The notes under the pieces: model-generated
What the model was told of the DNA's origin: nothing
Database searches by the model: none
Seen by the model: only the letters and a program-made list of their open reading frames with translations
Source of the DNA: Micromonospora polyrhachis
GTDB lineage: Bacteria > Actinomycetota > Actinomycetes > Mycobacteriales > Micromonosporaceae
Reading direction: 5' to 3'
DNA: 64,000 bases
Assembly (NCBI RefSeq): GCF_014203835.1
Contig: NZ_JACHJW010000001.1
Coordinates: 5,220,501-5,284,500, forward strand
In this document: positions 41,847 to 50,839 of the stretch, in pieces
Position numbering within the stretch: position 1 is the first letter of the stretch
Layout of the letters: each line of letters opens with the position of its first letter
Translations under genes and position numbers: made by a program

Positions 41847-44246
41847 CTAACGGGCGGGCGGTGCAGTGCCGAGTGCCGTGAGGTCCCACATCAGCAGGTG
41901 GTTGTTGAAACAGCCGATCAGCGTACGACCATCAGGGCTGAACCGGATGTCGGGCACCTTGAACTGGACGGGGAGCGCGGAGTAGTAGTCGACGATGTCC
42001 TCCAGCGCCGGCCCGGCCGGCTCGCGGGTGGCGACGTCCCAGAGCTGGAGGGTGGTGCCGCCCAAGCTGGCCACCGTGCGTCCGTCGGGGCTGAACGCGA
42101 TCGCGGTCACCCGATTGTGGTGGCTGCCGTCGAAGTCAGCGATCTTCTTGTGGCCCGCGACGTCCCAGAGGGCCACCCGGCCGTCGCCTCCACCGACGGC
42201 GAGGGTGCGACCGTCCGGGCTGAACGCGACCGGGGCACCGGGATCGTTGAGCGGAATTCCGTCGTACGTGGCTCCGCGCAGCACCCCCAGTCGCCGGCGG
42301 CTGGCGACGTCCCACAGCAGCGTGGTGCCCGCGCCGCCGTCGGTGGCCATCGTGCGGCCATCCGGGCTGAACGCGACGTACCTGATGGCGGCGACGTTGT
42401 CGCTGTCGACCCGGCCCAGGCTGCGGCGGCGGCTCGGGTCCCACAGTCGTACCGAGGAACCGGGGCCGTCGCAGACGGCGAGCAGCCCGGCGGTCGGGCC
42501 GTAGGTCAGGCAGGACGTCCAGAAGGCATCGCTGAGCGTCCCGTTGGCGATGCGATTCGACACGGTCCACACCCGTACCGCAGCGCTGGACAATCCGTCA
42601 CCGGCGGTGATCAGGGTACGGCTGTCCGGGCTGAATGTTGCGTTCCAGTACGCATCACTCCGGGCGGTGACCGGTTCACCGATCTGTTGCAGGGTGGCTG
42701 CGTCGTAGAGGCGTACCGACTTCACTCGGATGGCGGCGATGGTCTTGCCGTCCGGGCTCAGCGTGACGTGCCGTACCGGATCACTGGTCCCGCCGTCGTT
42801 GGGCACCTCCACCCGGCGGGGTTCGGGCAGGACCGGTGGCCCGGTCGGCGTGGCCGACGGGGTTGGCGAGCCAGCGCCGGCACCCGTCGCGCCGACCCCG
42901 TCGCCGGTGCCGGCACCGGTGCCGCTGTTCCGCTCGCGGAGCAGTGCGTTCGCCAATAGACCGGCGATGACCAGTGCCATCACCAGGCCGGCGGCGAGCA
43001 CGGCAACCCATCGGGTACGGCGACTACGACGGGCGGCGGTGGGGACAGCAGGTGCCGGCACCACCGCTATCGAGGGTGGCACGGTCGGCACTCCGGGTGC
43101 CGGTGCCGCCGGCAGTGATGGCGGTAGCAGCGGTGACTGTGGCGGTGGTGGTGACACCAGCAGTAGTGGTGGCGGCAGTGGTTGCGCGTGCAGGCTGCCC
43201 TCGGCGACGACGAGCTCCGGCTGCTCGACCACGGTAGGGACGATCCCCAGCCGCTGATGCAGCAAACTCGCCACCAGCGGCATCCGGCTTGCCCCGCCGA
43301 CGAGGAACAGCCCGGCCAGGTTCGCCGGCGCGATCCCCACGCTGGCCAGCAGCGAACGGGTGATGTCGACCGTAAGGGCGAGCAGCGGGGCAGCGAGCTG
43401 CTCCAACAGTTCGCGGGGCAGGGGCGCGTCATCGTCGAAGAACGGGATGTGTACCAGCGTGGTGGCCGTACGCGACAGCAGCTCCTTGCCGGTGCGTACG
43501 TCGTCCCACAGGGCGCGGCTGGCGCGACGCTCGGCCCGGGTCACGGGCTGGACCAACCGGCCCCAGGCCGTCGAGTCGCGCTCCGCATAGGTCTGCCCGA
43601 GGCTCGCCACCATCGCGGCGTCGATGTCGAGGCCGCCCACATCCGGCAACCCATCGCTGGCCAGCACCTCGAAACCGCCCTCGGTACGGCGTACCACCGA
43701 GGCGTCGAAGGTGCCGGCGCCCAGGTCGTACACCAGGGCGTGGGAGCCGACGGGCATGCGATTACCGGCCATCGTGGCGAAGTAGCTCGCCGCCGCCACC
43801 GGCTCGGCCACCAGGACCACCGTGGGAAACACCTGCTGTGCGGCGGTGAGGAGCCGATGCCGCCGTTGCGGACCCCAGCCGACCGGGCAGGTGATCACGG
43901 CTGGCGGCGGGTGCTCGCCGGAGCGGGTCGCTTCCACCGCGACCCGGCGCAGCACCGCCGAGATCATCTGCTCGACGGGTACCGCGACGTCGCCGAGCAG
44001 CACCGAGTCATCGTCGATGCATCGCTTGGGGTACGGCTCGAAGCAATCCGGTCGAATCCGAGCGGCGTGTATGGCATCGCGCCCGACCACAAGTCCCTGG
44101 CCGGGTTCGGCGTAGACACCGGACGGCAGCACTGGTGAACCGTCGAAGAGCAGTGGCCGAAGCCGTCCGTCCGACCCGGCCAGTACGGCGGTAGTGTTCG
44201 AGGTGCCAAAGTCGATGCCCAGCCGGAACCCGCCGATGCCCACCAC
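41847..44246 (-). CDS. Membrane-anchored Hsp70-WD40 fusion protein
   Basis: 799 residues from a GTG at 44246. An Hsp70-type ATPase fills about 1-355: phosphate-1 loop RLGIDFGTSNTTAVLAG, phosphate-2 LVYDLGAGTFDASVV, and adenosine loop LFLVGGASRMPLVASLL. There is no Hsp70 substrate-binding domain. A Pro-rich linker (about 360-408) leads to one transmembrane helix (VAVLAAGLVMALVIAGLLAN, about 412-434). After a Gly/Thr/Pro stretch come WD40 repeats (about 485-795; repeated FSPDGRT and LWDVA). ATPase and propeller are thus on opposite sides of the membrane, propeller probably outside. Such a layout suggests a transmembrane sensor rather than a chaperone. The role is unknown. Confidence 0.85.
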   Translation of the reverse strand: MVGIGGFRLGIDFGTSNTTAVLAGSDGRLRPLLFDGSPVLPSGVYAEPGQGLVVGRDAIHAARIRPDCFEPYPKRCIDDDSVLLGDVAVPVEQMISAVLRRVAVEATRSGEHPPPAVITCPVGWGPQRRHRLLTAAQQVFPTVVLVAEPVAAASYFATMAGNRMPVGSHALVYDLGAGTFDASVVRRTEGGFEVLASDGLPDVGGLDIDAAMVASLGQTYAERDSTAWGRLVQPVTRAERRASRALWDDVRTGKELLSRTATTLVHIPFFDDDAPLPRELLEQLAAPLLALTVDITRSLLASVGIAPANLAGLFLVGGASRMPLVASLLHQRLGIVPTVVEQPELVVAEGSLHAQPLPPPLLLVSPPPPQSPLLPPSLPAAPAPGVPTVPPSIAVVPAPAVPTAARRSRRTRWVAVLAAGLVMALVIAGLLANALLRERNSGTGAGTGDGVGATGAGAGSPTPSATPTGPPVLPEPRRVEVPNDGGTSDPVRHVTLSPDGKTIAAIRVKSVRLYDAATLQQIGEPVTARSDAYWNATFSPDSRTLITAGDGLSSAAVRVWTVSNRIANGTLSDAFWTSCLTYGPTAGLLAVCDGPGSSVRLWDPSRRRSLGRVDSDNVAAIRYVAFSPDGRTMATDGGAGTTLLWDVASRRRLGVLRGATYDGIPLNDPGAPVAFSPDGRTLAVGGGDGRVALWDVAGHKKIADFDGSHHNRVTAIAFSPDGRTVASLGGTTLQLWDVATREPAGPALEDIVDYYSALPVQFKVPDIRFSPDGRTLIGCFNNHLLMWDLTALGTAPPAR

Positions 44247-44337
44247 GCCACAATACGGCTCTGTTCAAGCGCTCGGCCCTTTTGAAACGGGCACTCGATG
44301 ATCGGCGATGGCATCAATTGCGGGGGATAGGGGCCGG

Positions 44338-45117
44338 ATGGTGATGAGCGGTGCTGATGACGTGCCGGCGTTGCTGGCCGGCGGCGGGGCGGCGGCGGAG
44401 ACCGACCGGCCGCTGTTGACGTACTGCGACGACGCGACCGGTGAGCGGACGGAGCTGTCGGTTGCCGCGCTGGCCGGGTGGGCGTCGCGGACCGCCGGTC
44501 TGCTGCACGAGGGCTGCGGGCTGGGTGCGGGCAGTCGGATGGCGGTGCTGCTGCCACCACACTGGCAGACCGCCGCCGTGCTGCTGGGGGCCTGGTCGGC
44601 GGGGCTGTCGGTGTCGTTCCGCCTGGCGGCCACGGCAGGTCTACCGGCGTACGGGCCGGGCGACGACGAACCGTTGGACGCGGTCTTCGTCTCCCGGCGG
44701 CGGCTGGACGACTGGCTGGAGAACGTGCCCGACGCCCGGCACCGCTTCGTGTTGGGGCTGACACCGGGCACCACGACCATGGCCGAGGTGCCCGCCGGAT
44801 ACCGCGACTACCTGGCCGAGGTGGGCCGCTACAGCGACAGCCTGCCGGCGTACGCGTCGATCGGGCAGACCGATGCCGCGAGCGTGGACGGCACCACGTT
44901 CCGGGAGTGGGGGTCGGTGGCGCTGGAGACGGCCGGGATGCTCGACCTACGGCCGGGGGATCGGCTGCTGGTCGACACGGCCGAGCACGAGCACCCGTTC
45001 AAGTGGTTGTTGGCTCCGCTGGCGGTCGGCGCCTCGGTGGTGCTCTGCGCCAACCTCGACCCGACGACCGTCGCCGCCCGGGCAGCGGCCGAACAGGCCA
45101 GCCACGTCCTCGGATAG
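44338..45117 (+). CDS. TIGR03089 family protein
   Basis: The ATG at 44338 is preferred (GGGGGATAGGGG upstream); an ATG at 44308 is also in frame. The 259-residue protein resembles a shortened N-terminal part of AMP-forming acyl-CoA ligases: LLTYCDDATGERTELSVAAL, MAVLLPPHWQTAAVLLGAWS, and a C-terminal HPFKWLLAPLAVGASVVLCA. The ATP-binding P-loop and C-terminal lid of real ligases are absent. This architecture is the actinobacteria-specific family TIGR03089, whose function is unknown. Divergent from the Hsp70 gene and convergent with the serine hydrolase. Confidence 0.85.
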   Translation: MVMSGADDVPALLAGGGAAAETDRPLLTYCDDATGERTELSVAALAGWASRTAGLLHEGCGLGAGSRMAVLLPPHWQTAAVLLGAWSAGLSVSFRLAATAGLPAYGPGDDEPLDAVFVSRRRLDDWLENVPDARHRFVLGLTPGTTTMAEVPAGYRDYLAEVGRYSDSLPAYASIGQTDAASVDGTTFREWGSVALETAGMLDLRPGDRLLVDTAEHEHPFKWLLAPLAVGASVVLCANLDPTTVAARAAAEQASHVLG

Positions 45118-45134
45118 GGCAACCCCGTCCGCGA

Positions 45135-45169
45135 GCATCACCTGCGCGAGTCGTCGGCTGGTGATGCTG
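45135..45169. terminator. Terminator between convergent genes
   Basis: 9-base arms AGCATCACC (45135-45143) and GGTGATGCT (45161-45169) between the TIGR03089 and serine hydrolase genes. Confidence 0.6.
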
Positions 45170-45172
45170 TGG

Positions 45173-46075
45173 TCAGATCATCCGCAACTGGTCGCGGAGC
45201 GTACGGGCGACCTGGGCCATCAGTGCTTCCGCCTCGGGCTGCAACACGGCCGGTACGCGGGACTCGGTCAGGGCGGCGACGGCGAAGGTCTGCCCGTCGG
45301 CGTGCTCGACGACCCCAACCTCGTGTCGGAGGTTGAGCAGGGTGCCGGTCTTCGACGACCAGCGGGACGCATCAGAGCTGAAGTCGGGTGCCAGCCTGTG
45401 CCGGATCATGTTGTTCCTCATCAGCTCACGGACGTGTGCTGCGGTGGCGGAATTGATCGTCGTCGGCCGCCACAATCCCTCCAGCAGATTGACGAAGGCC
45501 CGGGCGGACCCGACGTTCGCGCGACTGATGTCGAGTTGGGCCACGGGATGCCCCTGTCCCGCTGTCGCGGCACCGATGGCGAGGGAGTGGGCCAGGTGCG
45601 CCTCGGTAGGCGCGAACCGCTCGGCTGGCGTCTCGGTGAGGTCCCCCATGAGGTGGCGTACCACGATGCCGTCGTAGCCGAGCCGGCGCAGTTCCGCGGT
45701 GACTTCGGCGGGCGGGGTGATGGCGAACAGGGCGTCGGCCGCAGTGCCGTCGCTGATTGCCGTGCTGAGATAGAGAAGGTCCTCGAGCGCGACCCTGGCC
45801 GGGTGCCGGAACTTGGACATGCCGGTCGGTCCCGGCGCGGTGACCCGGCCGGGCTGCACCACGATTGCTGTTGCCAGGTCCAGTTCACCGCGCCCGGCAC
45901 GTTCCAGCGTGGCGACCGCGAGTGGCACCTTGACCAGGGAGGCGATCGGATAGTCCACCTCGGCGTCGATGGCGAGTTCATCGCCGGTGTCGAGGTCACG
46001 CACGAGGATTGAGCCGCGCAGGCCGCCGTCGTGCAGGGCCTCCCGGGCATCGCGGAGAACCTTGGTCGTCACCAC
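45173..46075 (-). CDS. Class A beta-lactamase-like serine hydrolase
   Basis: 300 residues from GTG 46075, two bases after the LysR stop. The three active-site elements of penicillin-interacting enzymes are visible: S-x-x-K in IASLVKVPL, SDG (the SDN equivalent) in STAISDGTAAD, and KTG in SSKTGTLLN. The ExxLN omega-loop glutamate needed by class A beta-lactamases is not evident, and there is no signal peptide. It may be an intracellular esterase or amidase of this fold rather than a resistance enzyme. The co-directional LysR gene just upstream probably controls it, unlike the divergent ampR-ampC layout. Confidence 0.82.
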   Translation of the reverse strand: MVTTKVLRDAREALHDGGLRGSILVRDLDTGDELAIDAEVDYPIASLVKVPLAVATLERAGRGELDLATAIVVQPGRVTAPGPTGMSKFRHPARVALEDLLYLSTAISDGTAADALFAITPPAEVTAELRRLGYDGIVVRHLMGDLTETPAERFAPTEAHLAHSLAIGAATAGQGHPVAQLDISRANVGSARAFVNLLEGLWRPTTINSATAAHVRELMRNNMIRHRLAPDFSSDASRWSSKTGTLLNLRHEVGVVEHADGQTFAVAALTESRVPAVLQPEAEALMAQVARTLRDQLRMI

Positions 46076-46077
46076 GG

Positions 46078-46995
46078 CTACGCCTCACCTGCGTCCGACT
46101 CGTCGCTGCCGTGGCTGTCGTGTTTCGGCATTCCTAGACAGCGTCCGATCGTGGCGGGTGGGAGGGCCCGGATTCGCTGGGCGTCCTCGCGCAGTCCGGC
46201 CGCGATGTCGTAACCGCGTACCAGCCGTAGCTCGCCGATCGGCCGCCAGTGCAGGCCCAGTTCGCTGGCCTGCGCGGCGGAACAGAGCAACAGGTCGGCC
46301 GAGCCGAGCACCTCGGCTCCAGCGTCGACGAGTGAGGTCGAGACGACGACCTGAGCGGGTTGGAGGCCGACCTGGTCCCGCAGGCGGATCACGTGGTCGC
46401 GAATGTGCGGCACGTCGTCCTCCGGTTGAATCCAGACATGTCGACGGTGTGTCGTGCGCCCGGCCCGGCCAGCGCGCAGGCTTTCCAGGTATATCGCCTG
46501 ACCCGCCGTCTCGGCGTGGCCGGCCAGCCCCAACGGTATCCGCCAGGGCGCGCGGTCGCCGGGGACGGCCACGATCGCCGCCCGGACCTCGAGCGTCCGA
46601 GCCAGTTCTGCGCGTTCACCGGGCCCCGCCGGATGGAGGGTGAGATTCAGGTCGTAGCGACGTGCCTCGGCAACGAGGCCGGTAAGACGGCGTAGGGCGG
46701 AGACTGCCGGTAGGGCCAATCGGAACGGGCGTTGCTTGGCGCGCTCGGCATCGTGCTCCATCGCCTCGACGAGTTCGACCAGCCGCCGGGCCGAGGACAG
46801 CATGTCCCGGCCGAACGGGGTAAGGGTGACGTTTCGCGACGATCGATCGAACAGCTTGGCGCCGAAGTGCTCCTCCAGTGCGGCGATTCGCCGACTGGCA
46901 ACTGACTGCGGCATACCCGCCGCGGCGGCCCCGATGGTGAAGCTGCCATGCCTGCTCACCGCCACGAACGCCTGGCAGGCCCTGACGATGTCCAC
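46078..46995 (-). CDS. LysR-family transcriptional regulator
   Basis: GTG 46995 (VDIVRACQAFVAVSRHGSFT) marks the start of homology; the frame is open for 32 more codons upstream. The 305-residue protein has the LysR winged helix (FTIGAAAAGMPQSVASRRIA, then LEEHFGAKLFDRSSRNVTLT) and a C-terminal substrate-binding-like domain. It is translationally close to the serine hydrolase (2-base gap) and divergent from the secreted hydrolase at 47157, so it may control both. Confidence 0.88.
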   Translation of the reverse strand: MDIVRACQAFVAVSRHGSFTIGAAAAGMPQSVASRRIAALEEHFGAKLFDRSSRNVTLTPFGRDMLSSARRLVELVEAMEHDAERAKQRPFRLALPAVSALRRLTGLVAEARRYDLNLTLHPAGPGERAELARTLEVRAAIVAVPGDRAPWRIPLGLAGHAETAGQAIYLESLRAGRAGRTTHRRHVWIQPEDDVPHIRDHVIRLRDQVGLQPAQVVVSTSLVDAGAEVLGSADLLLCSAAQASELGLHWRPIGELRLVRGYDIAAGLREDAQRIRALPPATIGRCLGMPKHDSHGSDESDAGEA

Positions 46996-47156
46996 GCTCG
47001 ACAGCGTACAGCCATGCCGAATTGGCATTGATGTGCCCGTTCCTGTCTTGGACAGCATGTTTCCTGGATGCCAGACTGCGTTCTGACCCACCTGGGATAT
47101 CTATCCATTTAGGAAATGATTTGCCAGGATTTTCACCAGAGAGGAGCAGAGCACTC

Positions 47157-48527
47157 GTGAGGAAGATCGCCAGTGCATTTCTGGCCTTGCTGCTCGCCAC
47201 CCTGCTCGGCACTGCTGCCAATCCGAATCCTGGGTATGCCCGGGTCATCTCGGCAGGCCATGTCGAGGGCGTGCTTCCCGATGGCTCGGCCTACGTGATG
47301 GATGTGCCGACCAACTGGAACGGCACCGTCCTGCTCTACAGCCATGGCTACGTGCCCGACGGTGCGTCGAACCCGGCCCGCAACGCCCCCAGTGAAGCCG
47401 TTCGCACCGCGTTGCTGGACGCCGGGTACGCCCAGATCGGCTCCGCATATCCGGAGACCGGCTGGGTCGTGGAGGGGGCCATGCCGGCACAACTCGGCAC
47501 ACTGAACGAGTTCCAGGCGCGATTCGGCGTGGCCCGGCGCACGATCGCCTGGGGCACGTCCATGGGCGGCATGATCACGACCGGTTTCGCCGAGCGGCAT
47601 GGCCGGTTCTTCGACGGCACCATCGCCATGTGCGGGCTCGAACAAGGTTCCGTAGCCAACTGGAACAACGCCCTCGACACGCTCTTCGCGATCCGTACCC
47701 TGCTGGCACCGGGCTCGACCGCACCGTTGGTACGCCTGCCCGACCAGGCCACGGCGATCGCGTCGGCCGCTGAACTGACCGCCGCCCTCGATGTGGCTCA
47801 GACATCCCCGCAGGGCCGGGCGCGCATCGCCCTGGCGGCAGCGCTGCGTAACACCCCGGCCTGGACCAATCCGGCGCAGCCGGAGCCGGACGCGAACGAT
47901 CACGACACCGCGCAGCGCAACCAGTTCGGTGCGCTCCGCCAGTTCCTGCAGACCGGACTCACCTGGCGGCAGGAGGCCGAGGCGCACGCCAGCGGCAACA
48001 TGTCCTGGAACACCGGCGTCGACTACGCCCGCATGCTGGCGAACTCCGCCATCCGAAAGCAGGTTGAGGCGCACTACCGGCAGTCGGGGCTTTCGCTGCG
48101 CGACGACCTGGCCGCGCTGGCCGCCGCGCCTCGCATTACCGCCGATCCGGCGGCGGTCGCCTACATGATCCGGAACATCTCGTTCACCGGTGGACTCACC
48201 ACGCCGATGATGAGCATCCACACCACCGGCGACCCGCAGGTTCCGGTTCAGACCGAGCAGGCCTACGCCGAGGCGGTCACCGACGCCGGCCGCTCACGGC
48301 TGCTGCGTCAGGCGTACGTACACCGGGCCGGACACTGCACCTTCACCGCCGGCGAGATGCTGGCGGCCGTCCGCACCCTCGAACACCGGATCAGCACCGG
48401 ACAGTGGCCCGACACCGGGCCCTTGACGCTGAATCGACTGGCGGAAGAGTGGGACCCCGCGGCCACCCACGACTACGTCACCTACTCGCCGGGGCCGTAC
48501 CCCCGGCCGTTCCATCTGCACCGCTGA
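47157..48527 (+). CDS. Secreted alpha/beta hydrolase
   Basis: GTG 47157 follows GAGAGGAG. Residues 1-28 are a signal peptide (VRKIASAFLALLLATLLGTA). The 456-residue protein has GTVLLYSHGYVPDG, the nucleophile elbow AWGTSMGGMITTG, a helical cap rich in Trp and Asn, the acid in SIHTTGDPQVPVQTEQAYAE and the histidine in YVHRAGHCTFTAGE. It is an exported esterase- or peptidase-like hydrolase; substrate unknown. Divergent from the LysR gene. Confidence 0.87.
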   Translation: MRKIASAFLALLLATLLGTAANPNPGYARVISAGHVEGVLPDGSAYVMDVPTNWNGTVLLYSHGYVPDGASNPARNAPSEAVRTALLDAGYAQIGSAYPETGWVVEGAMPAQLGTLNEFQARFGVARRTIAWGTSMGGMITTGFAERHGRFFDGTIAMCGLEQGSVANWNNALDTLFAIRTLLAPGSTAPLVRLPDQATAIASAAELTAALDVAQTSPQGRARIALAAALRNTPAWTNPAQPEPDANDHDTAQRNQFGALRQFLQTGLTWRQEAEAHASGNMSWNTGVDYARMLANSAIRKQVEAHYRQSGLSLRDDLAALAAAPRITADPAAVAYMIRNISFTGGLTTPMMSIHTTGDPQVPVQTEQAYAEAVTDAGRSRLLRQAYVHRAGHCTFTAGEMLAAVRTLEHRISTGQWPDTGPLTLNRLAEEWDPAATHDYVTYSPGPYPRPFHLHR

Positions 48528-48543
48528 TCCTGGCCGAGGGCGT

Positions 48544-48583
48544 CCGGTAGGTGGCTCACCTTGGTCGACGAGGCACCTACCGG
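48544..48583 (+). terminator. Terminator of the secreted hydrolase gene
   Basis: 10-base perfect arms CCGGTAGGTG (48544-48553) and CACCTACCGG (48574-48583), 17 bases after the stop. Confidence 0.65.
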
Positions 48584-48622
48584 AGGCCCCTGGTGCTGCC
48601 GGAGTGGGGATGGCCCAATCCC

Positions 48623-48850
48623 TGGCATCCCAGCACCCGGCCGGCGCGGCTGATCCTCGATCCGCAGCAGCGCTGGACCCGGCTGGAGATCCTCGCCACC
48701 GATCGGGGCAGCCTCTTCGACGCCACCGGCAGCGTCGAGCTCCGCGCGCACTATCGCGAGTCCGGTCAGGCTGACTCGATGTACGAGCACAGCAGCTTCG
48801 TACGCGAGAACGGCGAGTGGGTGTATCTCGGCGAATCGGCAGAGTCTTGA
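48623..48850 (+). pseudogene. ychJ (UPF0225) 3' fragment, copy A
   Basis: About 75 codons match the C-terminal half of the complete copy at 57227: HPSTRPARLILDPQQRWTRL, then EILATDRGSLFDATGSVELR, then SFVRENGEWVYLGESAES. The SEC-C cysteine motif and first 60 residues are missing, replaced by unrelated sequence after the upstream terminator. The next element, 45 bases on, is an LD-carboxypeptidase fragment in convergent orientation. Confidence 0.85.
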
Positions 48851-48895
48851 AGGCGTACGGCTGTGGTGCATAGCCGTACGGCTGTGGGGAGGGCC

Positions 48896-49690
48896 TTACC
48901 GCACGGCGGGGGAGACGACGAGCGTTCCGGCGCTCGCGTTGAGCGTCGCCGGTACGCCGATGGGCACGGTGAGTTGACCGAGGCCGTGCCCGATCGGCAG
49001 TCCGCCGAGTACCGGCACCCCGAGGTCGCCCAGCCGCTCGGTGAGCACGTCGGCGACGGTCACCGGCCAGTCGTCGGCGCAGTTGGTGAACTGCCCGACC
49101 GCCACCCCGGCGAGCTTGTCCAGCACGCCGGCGCGGCGTAGCTGGGTGAGCATCCGGTCCACCTTGTACGGCGGTTCCTCGACATCCTCGATCAGTAGGA
49201 TCGCGCCGGCCAGGTCGGGCATGTCGGGGGTGCCCAGGGATGAGACGACGAGGCACAGGTTGCCGCCGATCAGCGGGCCGGTGGCTGTACCGGGCACCAG
49301 CACCGGGGCTGTCTCCTCGGTGGGCATCCGGGTCACCGTCACCGGTTCGGTGCTCATCAGCGCGGTGCGTAGCGATTCGGCCGACTTGGGTGGGGTGCGC
49401 GCGTCCAGCCAGGCAGCGCCCGGCCCGTGCACGCTGGCCAGCCGGGCACCGCGCCAGAGCGCGAACTGCAACGCGGTGATGTCGGAGAAGCCGGCGACGA
49501 CCTTGGGGTTGCGCCGTACCGTCGCCATGTCGATCTGGTCGACGACCCGTTGCGCGCCGTAGCCACCTCGGGTGCAGAGAATTCCGCGTACGTCCGGATC
49601 GGCGAACGCCGTGTTGATGTCGGCGGCCCGTAGTTCGTCGCCGCCGGCCAGGTAGCCCTGCCGGGCGTAGACGTTCGGGCGGCAGCCGAG
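48896..49690 (-). pseudogene. LD-carboxypeptidase (S66) lacking its N-terminus, copy A
   Basis: From about 49690 to the stop at 48896 the frame matches a muramoyltetrapeptide carboxypeptidase: NVYARQGYLAGGDELRAADI, ILCTRGGYGAQRVVDQIDMA, GPLIGGNLCLVVSSLGTPDM (Gly-rich strand), ILLIEDVEEPPYKVDRMLTQ (catalytic Glu) and GLPIGHGLGQLTVPIGVPAT (catalytic His). The Ser of the triad, normally in the GDSDIT/GFSDIT strand, reads VAGFSDITALQFALW. The first 60 or so residues are unrelated low-complexity sequence, so the usual N-terminal strand is lost. An ATG further upstream keeps the frame open, but the product is probably misfolded. Confidence 0.8.
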
Positions 49691-49797
49691 CAAGCTACCA
49701 GCATCCTTCGATAGGGCAGCCAAGCGCGCTCTGCCTGATCCGGGCGACGGCATGGTGGGCGTCCTTGGGGCCAACACGCGGCGGGCGGACCAGCTCG

Positions 49798-49896
49798 TCA
49801 CCCGTCGCGTACCCACGGATAGATCAGGTACGTCTCCAGCGCGCAGGTGAAGTCGACGTGGGTGTCCAGGTCGAGAACAAGGTCGTGGACGCTCAT
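49798..49896 (-). pseudogene. Truncated 32-codon ORF coupled to the MccF-like gene
   Basis: ATG 49896 overlaps the stop of the S66 peptidase gene (ATGA), a strong coupling signal. The product would be MSVHDLVLDLDTHVDFTCAL and 12 more residues. It looks like the start of a larger enzyme cut at the junction with the LD-carboxypeptidase fragment. The family is not recognisable. Confidence 0.45.
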
Positions 49897-50834
49897 CGGG
49901 CCTCGATCAGGTCGTCGCGGTACCGCAAGACTGGGCTGTTGTCGTCGAGTTGTAGCTCGATCACGCCGCCGATCGGCAACGGGATCTTGCGCGGGGTGTG
50001 CCCGAACTCGACGTTGGTGATCACCGGGAAGGTCCCGCCGACGCAGCGCAGGATCAGGTCGTCCCAGGTCTGGTCGGGCGCGTCTCCCTGGGTGGTGTCC
50101 ACGGGCACGCCGACGACGAGCGCGGCGATTCGGTCGAACACGCCGGCCAGCCGTAGGTGGATGAGGGCGGTGTCGATGTCGACCCAGCTCACGAAGACCT
50201 CTTCGAGGATCAGGATGGTGCCGTCGAGGTCGGGTAGGTAGTTGGTCCCGACGAGCGCGCGGATGGTGCCGAGGTGCCCGCCGACGACCGGGCCGCGCAC
50301 GGTGGTGCCCGCGCCGCGCGCGATCCGCCAGTCCTCGCCGGGGACTTCTCGACCGGCCAGGCTGCCGGTGATGGCGTCGAAGAAGGCGGTGGCGGTGTCG
50401 TCGTGTACGGGGCGTTGGAAGAAGTCGTACCCGGAGGGACCGTGCAGGGCCAGCAGGCCGGTACGGGCGTGGATGGCGTTGAGCAGGATGGAGGGGTCGG
50501 ACATGCCGGTCAGGATGGTGGGGTTGGCGGCGATCGTGTCGTAGTCGAGCAGGGGCAGCAGTTGCGCTGCGCCTTTGCCGCCGGTGGCGGGCACGATGAG
50601 CCGTACGTCCGGGTCGGTGAAGGCGGCATTGAGGTCAGCGGCGCGTTGCTCGGCCGGGCCGGCGAGGTAGCCGGTAGCGGCCCGGCAGCTCGGGTAGGTG
50701 TGGACCTCGTATCCGCGACTGTGCAGGTAGCCGACGAGCCGACCGAGGTCATCACTGCTCACCGGTGATGAGGTGGCGACCACCGCCACGGTGGAGCCGG
50801 GCGGCGCGGCCGGTGGCCGAATCATGGTGGGCAT
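49893..50834 (-). CDS. S66 peptidase, MccF-like (microcin C immunity family)
   Basis: 313 residues from ATG 50834, 5 bases after the stop of the FGE-like fragment. It has an N-terminal strand GSTVAVVATSSPVSSDDLGR, CRAATGYLAGPAEQRAADLN, PATGGKGAAQLLPLLDYDTI, the nucleophile region TGMSDPSILLNAIHARTGLL, GPVVGGHLGTIRALVGTNYL, the Glu in TILILEEVFVSWVDIDTALI and the His in NVEFGHTPRKIPLPIGG. MccF cleaves peptidyl-nucleotide toxins such as processed microcin C, unlike the cell-wall LD-carboxypeptidases of the same family. The SDP motif and the long insert with FFQRPVHDDTATAFF favour the MccF branch. The substrate is inference. Confidence 0.8.
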   Translation of the reverse strand: MPTMIRPPAAPPGSTVAVVATSSPVSSDDLGRLVGYLHSRGYEVHTYPSCRAATGYLAGPAEQRAADLNAAFTDPDVRLIVPATGGKGAAQLLPLLDYDTIAANPTILTGMSDPSILLNAIHARTGLLALHGPSGYDFFQRPVHDDTATAFFDAITGSLAGREVPGEDWRIARGAGTTVRGPVVGGHLGTIRALVGTNYLPDLDGTILILEEVFVSWVDIDTALIHLRLAGVFDRIAALVVGVPVDTTQGDAPDQTWDDLILRCVGGTFPVITNVEFGHTPRKIPLPIGGVIELQLDDNSPVLRYRDDLIEAR

Positions 50835-50839
50835 CGTCC

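Noticed and set aside
44873-46012. A 379-codon plus-strand frame across the serine hydrolase
   Set aside because: It is antisense to the hydrolase with its SxxK, SDG and KTG motifs and has no homologue-like features.
48548-48850. A complete 99-residue gene from the ATG at 48551
   Set aside because: The first 24 codons lie in the terminator and unrelated sequence; only the ychJ C-terminal part has homology, so it is a fragment.
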